NCBI GenBank assembly: GCA_017430455.1
Contig: JAFRMX010000008.1
Coordinates: 1 to 64,000, forward strand
Origin: Oscillospiraceae bacterium
GTDB lineage: Bacteria; Bacillota; Clostridia; Oscillospirales; Oscillospiraceae
Reading direction: 5' to 3'
Length of the DNA: 64,000 nt
Shown: in pieces, positions 60,503 to 64,000 of the stretch
How the letters are laid out: the number at the start of each line of letters is the position of its first letter
Position numbering within the stretch: position 1 is the first letter of the stretch
Translations under genes and position numbers: made by a program
The notes under the pieces: generated by a model
Databases searched by the model: none
What the model was told of the DNA's origin: nothing
Seen by the model: only the letters and a program-made list of their open reading frames with translations

Positions 60503-61247
60503 AATAATATCATATATATCCGCCCAGTACGGAGCAGAGGCGGAATACCCGTGGAAGAGCTACAGGAACTACTGCGTGTTCAGGAGAAAAGACTCCGGGA
60601 AGTGGTTCGCGATCATAATGGATATCTCCCGCGATAAGCTCGGGCTTGAAGGTGACGGAAAGACCGATATCATCGATCTGAAGACCGGCCCAATGCTCGC
60701 GGATCTTCTGAGAGGCAATGACGGATATCTGCCTGCCTACCATCTCAGCAAAGAAAACTGGGTAACGGTACTGCTCGACGGAAGTGTTGGGCTTTCGGAC
60801 ATATGCGCGCTCATAGACATCAGCTACAGTAACACGGGAAAGAGACCGGAAAACCTAAGCAAAAAAGAGCGGATCCGCACCTGGCTGGTACCAGCGAACC
60901 CGAAGTATTACGATCTCGATGCCGTGCTTGAAAAAGACCCTGAGAAAGATTTTATCTGGAAGCAGAGCAGCAGCATAAAGCCCGGAGATACGGTCTATAT
61001 TTACATGGCAGCTCCGTTTTCTTCGATAAGATACAAGTGCAAGGCTGTCGAGACCGATATCCCCTATGAGTACGGGGACGAAAATGTCCGTATGAAGAAG
61101 ATAATGAAGCTTAAGATGCTCAAAAAATATGAAGGCGTTCCGATAGACCGCGAAATGCTCAGAAGTCACGATGTCCGTTATGTAAGGGGCCCTAGGAGCA
61201 TGCCGGACTCGCTGGAGCGCGAGATCGAAGAGCTCTATCCGAACTGA
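60486..61247 (+). CDS. YjbR (MmcQ) domain fused to an EVE-like domain
   Basis: 253 aa. Residues 1-115 are a YjbR/MmcQ DNA-binding-like domain: YPWKSYRNYCVFRRKDSGKWFAIIM, DLKTGPMLADLLRGNDGYLPAYHLSKENWVTVLLDG. Residues about 125-250 look like an EVE/PUA-type domain: RTWLVPANPKYYDLD, FIWKQSSSIKPGDTVYIYMAAPFSSIRYKCKAVETDI. EVE domains recognise modified bases in DNA or RNA. The gene starts inside the DUF2201 gene (17-base overlap), so the three are made together. A bidirectional terminator follows. The two domain names come from motif recognition. Confidence 0.82.
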   Translation: MSLRNEIISYISAQYGAEAEYPWKSYRNYCVFRRKDSGKWFAIIMDISRDKLGLEGDGKTDIIDLKTGPMLADLLRGNDGYLPAYHLSKENWVTVLLDGSVGLSDICALIDISYSNTGKRPENLSKKERIRTWLVPANPKYYDLDAVLEKDPEKDFIWKQSSSIKPGDTVYIYMAAPFSSIRYKCKAVETDIPYEYGDENVRMKKIMKLKMLKKYEGVPIDREMLRSHDVRYVRGPRSMPDSLEREIEELYPN

Positions 61248-61268
61248 ATAATGCTGAAAAACAAAAGA

Positions 61269-61310
61269 CAAAGGCAGCGGAACAGTTCCGCGATGCCTTT
61301 GCCTTTTTTA
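61269..61310. terminator. Bidirectional terminator
   Basis: Stem caaaggca-gcggaa / ttccgc-ga-tgcctttg with loop cag, followed by cctttttt; it separates two convergent genes. Confidence 0.85.
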
Positions 61311-61323
61311 TAAGTTTTGTTTT

Positions 61324-62208
61324 TTACAGGATGTCCCTGTTCACCTTGCTCGGCGGAGTCTCGAGGACCTCGGGGTGCTTTGCCAGATAACGCATGGCCT
61401 GGAAGAACGTGGCGTAATAATGACCGTCACAGATACGCTCGTCTATAACGTATTTGGCGTCTATATACTTGCGGTCCTCAACCTGGGCATTTTTGTTGAC
61501 CTCGTATTTGTGGTATTTCGAGCCTATGGCTATGAAAGCGGGCAAAGTGCCGAAGTTGTAGATATGGTGGTATACCGGTCCCATTCTGAGAGATCCCATG
61601 TCCGTGATGATCATCGAGCCGTGGAAGGGGCTGATCTCTGTCCAGGCATCGGGGAGGATACCGAAAAAGTCCATGACCTTAAGGACCCAGATCGCGAAGC
61701 TCAGAAGAAAACGCGGAAGCCTTGTGATGGCGTTTGCGAAATCTTCGGTCCCGTTATCTTCCTCATTGGCCTTGATCTCAGCTATTTGTTCATTCATCTT
61801 GCGGTATACGTCGTATATCGTGTCGGTCGGCTGGAAATGGACCTTGATCGTAGTCTCCTCGGCGTTGAGCGAGAGTTCTTTTTTTACTGTCATGACTACG
61901 TCTATCCCGTAACGGGCAAAGATCCTTCTGCCGGCGATAAAGCGGTTTATTCCGGGGAACATGGCGACACATCTGATATATGCCGCTATCATGAAATGCA
62001 GGAAGCCCATTCCCTTATATCCGTTGACACGCTGTGCCCTCAGCCATTTGTCCACAACGGAGATCTCAAAGCTCTCCTCATACTGGACAAGCGCGTCGTT
62101 TCTGTCCTTCATTATGAAGGGAATAAAGTTTCCGAATCCGGGCAGAGAACGGATAAGTCTCCCGTCCTTGCGGTCTCCCGATCTCCTCCTGATCTTGGTT
62201 TCGTCCAT
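61324..62208 (-). CDS. E2/CAT-fold acyltransferase-like protein with altered catalytic motif
   Basis: 294 aa of the 2-oxoacid dehydrogenase E2 / chloramphenicol acetyltransferase fold. The family end motif HRxxxDG here reads D-E-R-I-C-D-G-H (E257, D261, H263), so the catalytic His position is Glu; a His follows two residues later. SPFHGSMIITDMGSLRMGPVYHHIYNFGT is the other family segment. With no lipoyl domain and no E1/E3 genes near, it is not a normal dehydrogenase subunit. It may be inactive or use the shifted His. TGGAGG precedes the ATG. Confidence 0.75.
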   Translation of the reverse strand: MDETKIRRRSGDRKDGRLIRSLPGFGNFIPFIMKDRNDALVQYEESFEISVVDKWLRAQRVNGYKGMGFLHFMIAAYIRCVAMFPGINRFIAGRRIFARYGIDVVMTVKKELSLNAEETTIKVHFQPTDTIYDVYRKMNEQIAEIKANEEDNGTEDFANAITRLPRFLLSFAIWVLKVMDFFGILPDAWTEISPFHGSMIITDMGSLRMGPVYHHIYNFGTLPAFIAIGSKYHKYEVNKNAQVEDRKYIDAKYVIDERICDGHYYATFFQAMRYLAKHPEVLETPPSKVNRDIL

Positions 62209-62301
62209 ATATATCCTCCAAGCTAAGAATGCTGATTAATACTGCTAATAGAGTATAACTTAAAAATTTTTAATTATCAAGGTGTAAGTATCCGGCTTTG
62301 A

Positions 62302-63357
62302 TCACGGCGCGAAAAGAAACGGATAATCGTTTTTGAACTCCTCCGTGTTCTGTATTATCTTCTCCTTGTGCAGGGCATAGTTTGAAGGTGTTACGATATT
62401 CTCGCCCGAAGCAAAGCATTTCGTCATCAGATCGTTTATCTCGGGAATGTAGTGCGTGGTATCTCTGTAGATATTCAGATCTTTCGTGAAATCCTCAGCC
62501 TGGAAATCGAATACGACAGCCTCGTATTCATCGGCTCTCTCAACAAAATACTCCGCGGCATCGAGGCAGGCGTCGAAATATCCGAGGCTCTGGGCGTCTG
62601 CCCAGAAAAGCGACGAGTAGGGCGGAAAATAGAAGATGTAATTCGCGTTCGTCAGGTCCAGTTTGGAAAAATAGTCATCTATTCCCGCCTTCATCCTGTT
62701 GTAAAGATCCTCGGTATCGATGTCCGAGACTCTGAAGGCTCCGCTTTCTCTGCCTTCGAGCACGATATCCTCTCCATACTCATACTGGTCTCCCCAGTAT
62801 CCGAGCCGGTCGATCTTTATCCTGTTTTCATACGAAGCGGGAAGCGGGTGGCCTGTTTTTGTAACTGCTGTAAAGGCGAGATCCACAGGCAGGAATCTGA
62901 ACCAGGATTCGTAGGAGAGAGCGTACTGTATACGCGACAGCGGATCGTCCTTCATGAGATATTTTATCGTTTTCGGGCTCGAGTGGGCAGCATATCCGGA
63001 AATATCTATGCACAGATAGTATGTATCCGCTTTTCCGATCCTGTTTGCAAGCCGGATATACTCTACCTGATCGTCTTCGGACATCCCGCCTATACCTATC
63101 TTGAGCGGTTTGCAGCCGAGCTCGGATCTGAACAGATCCATATCGAAATTCTGGCTCATGGAGGATCCGATCAGGATGGTATCATAGTCATAGGTCTTTA
63201 TGAGGCCCGGCGCGCAATATGTCTGATGTATCAGATACTGATCGTTCCTTGAACGGAACTGGAAAAACGGATCGATCACATATGTAAGAAGGCCTGCGAT
63301 CAGCAAAAAGACAACCGCGGTGCTCATGACGAGGACAAGCCATTTCTTTTTTGTCAT
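62302..63357 (-). CDS. SGNH-like/DUF1574-type membrane-anchored protein paired with MBOAT
   Basis: 351 aa. One N-terminal membrane anchor (LVLVMSTAVVFLLIAGLLTYVI) then an extracytoplasmic domain with DTILIGSSMSQNFD, the GxS block of SGNH hydrolases, and RDTTHYIPEINDLM near the C-terminus (a D-x-x-H motif). This is the typical partner of a membrane-bound O-acyltransferase, which lies directly upstream; together such pairs move acyl groups onto extracellular polysaccharides, as AlgJ/AlgX or DltD-like proteins do. Reads from the same transcript as the MBOAT gene. Confidence 0.82.
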   Translation of the reverse strand: MTKKKWLVLVMSTAVVFLLIAGLLTYVIDPFFQFRSRNDQYLIHQTYCAPGLIKTYDYDTILIGSSMSQNFDMDLFRSELGCKPLKIGIGGMSEDDQVEYIRLANRIGKADTYYLCIDISGYAAHSSPKTIKYLMKDDPLSRIQYALSYESWFRFLPVDLAFTAVTKTGHPLPASYENRIKIDRLGYWGDQYEYGEDIVLEGRESGAFRVSDIDTEDLYNRMKAGIDDYFSKLDLTNANYIFYFPPYSSLFWADAQSLGYFDACLDAAEYFVERADEYEAVVFDFQAEDFTKDLNIYRDTTHYIPEINDLMTKCFASGENIVTPSNYALHKEKIIQNTEEFKNDYPFLFAP

Positions 63358-63372
63358 TTATGCCCTCCTTCC

Positions 63373-64000
63373 TCAGAAATTGAAATAGATGAATACCGTG
63401 CCCTTGGACATGCAGATAAATGAGATCATCAGGCACAGGGCGGAGGCAACGGAAGTTTTTCTGTTCAATTCGAAGTCCCTGTCAAGTTCCATACTGCCTT
63501 TTCCGAAGATGATGACAAGAAAGAGCGCGAGCAGTATTCCCAGAACATAAACGATATCTATGACTCCTGGAAAATTCACAAGGCTGTCAAAGGCGATCTC
63601 CTGAAGCTGGTAAAGTCCCGGGTTGCCGAAGTTCAGCATGCCCCTGTATACGTTGAGCGCCTCCTGGAAGGACTCCGCTCTGAAAAGGACCCACAGAGCA
63701 TTTACGATCAGGAACGTGACCGCTTTTCTTATAAGGTCCGGGATCTTATCCAGGGCATTCTTGAAGATCCTCTCCAGGACGGCAAAGACCCCGTGCAGCA
63801 CGCCCCAGAGGATAAATGTCCACGCGGCTCCATGCCATATTCCGCTGACCAGGAAGGTGAGCATGAGATTAAAGCAGGTCCGTGCAAGGCCCTTCCTGCT
63901 TCCGCCCAGCGGAAAATAAACATAGGTGCTCAGCGCGCGGCCCAGAGTCATGTGCCATCTTCTCCAGAACTCGGAGATGCTCTTCGATCTGTATGGGAGA
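63373..64000 (-). CDS. Membrane-bound O-acyltransferase (MBOAT), C-terminal part cut by window edge
   Basis: The reading frame continues past 64000; the visible 209 codons include SISEFWRRWHMTLG, YVYFPLGGSRKG and the catalytic His in LVSGIWHGAAWTFILWG. MBOAT proteins pass acyl groups across the membrane to surface polymers. The SGNH-like partner follows 15 bases downstream. The N-terminal spans lie outside the window, so the full length is unknown. Confidence 0.9.
   Translation of the reverse strand, partial: LPYRSKSISEFWRRWHMTLGRALSTYVYFPLGGSRKGLARTCFNLMLTFLVSGIWHGAAWTFILWGVLHGVFAVLERIFKNALDKIPDLIRKAVTFLIVNALWVLFRAESFQEALNVYRGMLNFGNPGLYQLQEIAFDSLVNFPGVIDIVYVLGILLALFLVIIFGKGSMELDRDFELNRKTSVASALCLMISFICMSKGTVFIYFNF

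Noticed and set aside
61375..62226. Plus-strand 283-codon frame
   Set aside because: Antisense to the E2-fold gene, without ribosome site or motifs.

Overview
The window looks like chromosome from an anaerobic Bacillota of the Clostridia type, with mixed or moderate GC. The main grounds are an mraZ-rsmH-murE-mraY-murG-ftsQ-ftsZ division and wall cluster, a MurE carrying the DNPR motif of meso-diaminopimelate-adding enzymes, a lactate dehydrogenase/electron-transfer-flavoprotein operon typical of strict anaerobes, a fused FeoA-FeoB iron importer, a ydaO-type c-di-AMP riboswitch, and several promoters of strong sigma-A type. Most core genes use AGA/AGG for arginine and ATA for isoleucine freely. 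No tRNA or rRNA gene and no CRISPR array was found. I name no species.

Layout. 1-3.2 kb is accessory: the end of an FtsH-like protease with alien codon use, a DUF4357 remnant, a short-chain dehydrogenase and a repeat-rich spacer. 3.2-12.5 kb holds a histidine phosphatase, a riboswitch-controlled sodium symporter, an lctD-etfB-etfA-lipoprotein operon, an M24 peptidase, smpB and a cyclophilin. ssrA (tmRNA) follows, and its 3' end is duplicated at the edge of a small inverted-repeat-bounded TetR/CAAX-protease cassette. 14.7-22 kb carries a two-gene ABC exporter, FeoAB with its small Cys-rich partner, a metallo-beta-lactamase-fold protein and glycerate kinase. 22-32 kb has a candidate small RNA, TraX, an M23 hydrolase, a Nudix hydrolase, murA, rlmH, a phosphohexomutase, a split chromate transporter and a surface protein.

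32-41 kb is a dense housekeeping block: phoH-ybeY-era-recO-mutS2, HPr, a short uvrC, rsmD, coaD and a coiled-coil gene. 41-48.5 kb is the reduced division and wall cluster, without ftsL, ftsI, murF, murD or ftsW. About 1 kb of non-coding DNA with hairpins and a dispersed-repeat copy follows, then a nonsense-mutated Fe-S protein pseudogene and a DUF362 gene. 51.4-56.3 kb holds a large lipoprotein, mgtE behind a short upstream ORF, and a membrane-bound MerR regulator with a YbjQ protein.

The most unusual block is 56.4-61.2 kb: an alpha/beta hydrolase, a MoxR-type AAA+ ATPase with an odd DUF6273-like N-terminus, a DUF2201-type protein with HExxH and VWA/MIDAS motifs, and a YjbR-EVE fusion, apparently one operon. 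MoxR/VWA pairs act as ATP-driven metal-dependent remodelling machines, and EVE domains bind modified bases, so this may be an undescribed stress or conflict system; that is inference. The window ends in an E2-fold protein and an SGNH-like/MBOAT pair for O-acylation of a surface polymer.
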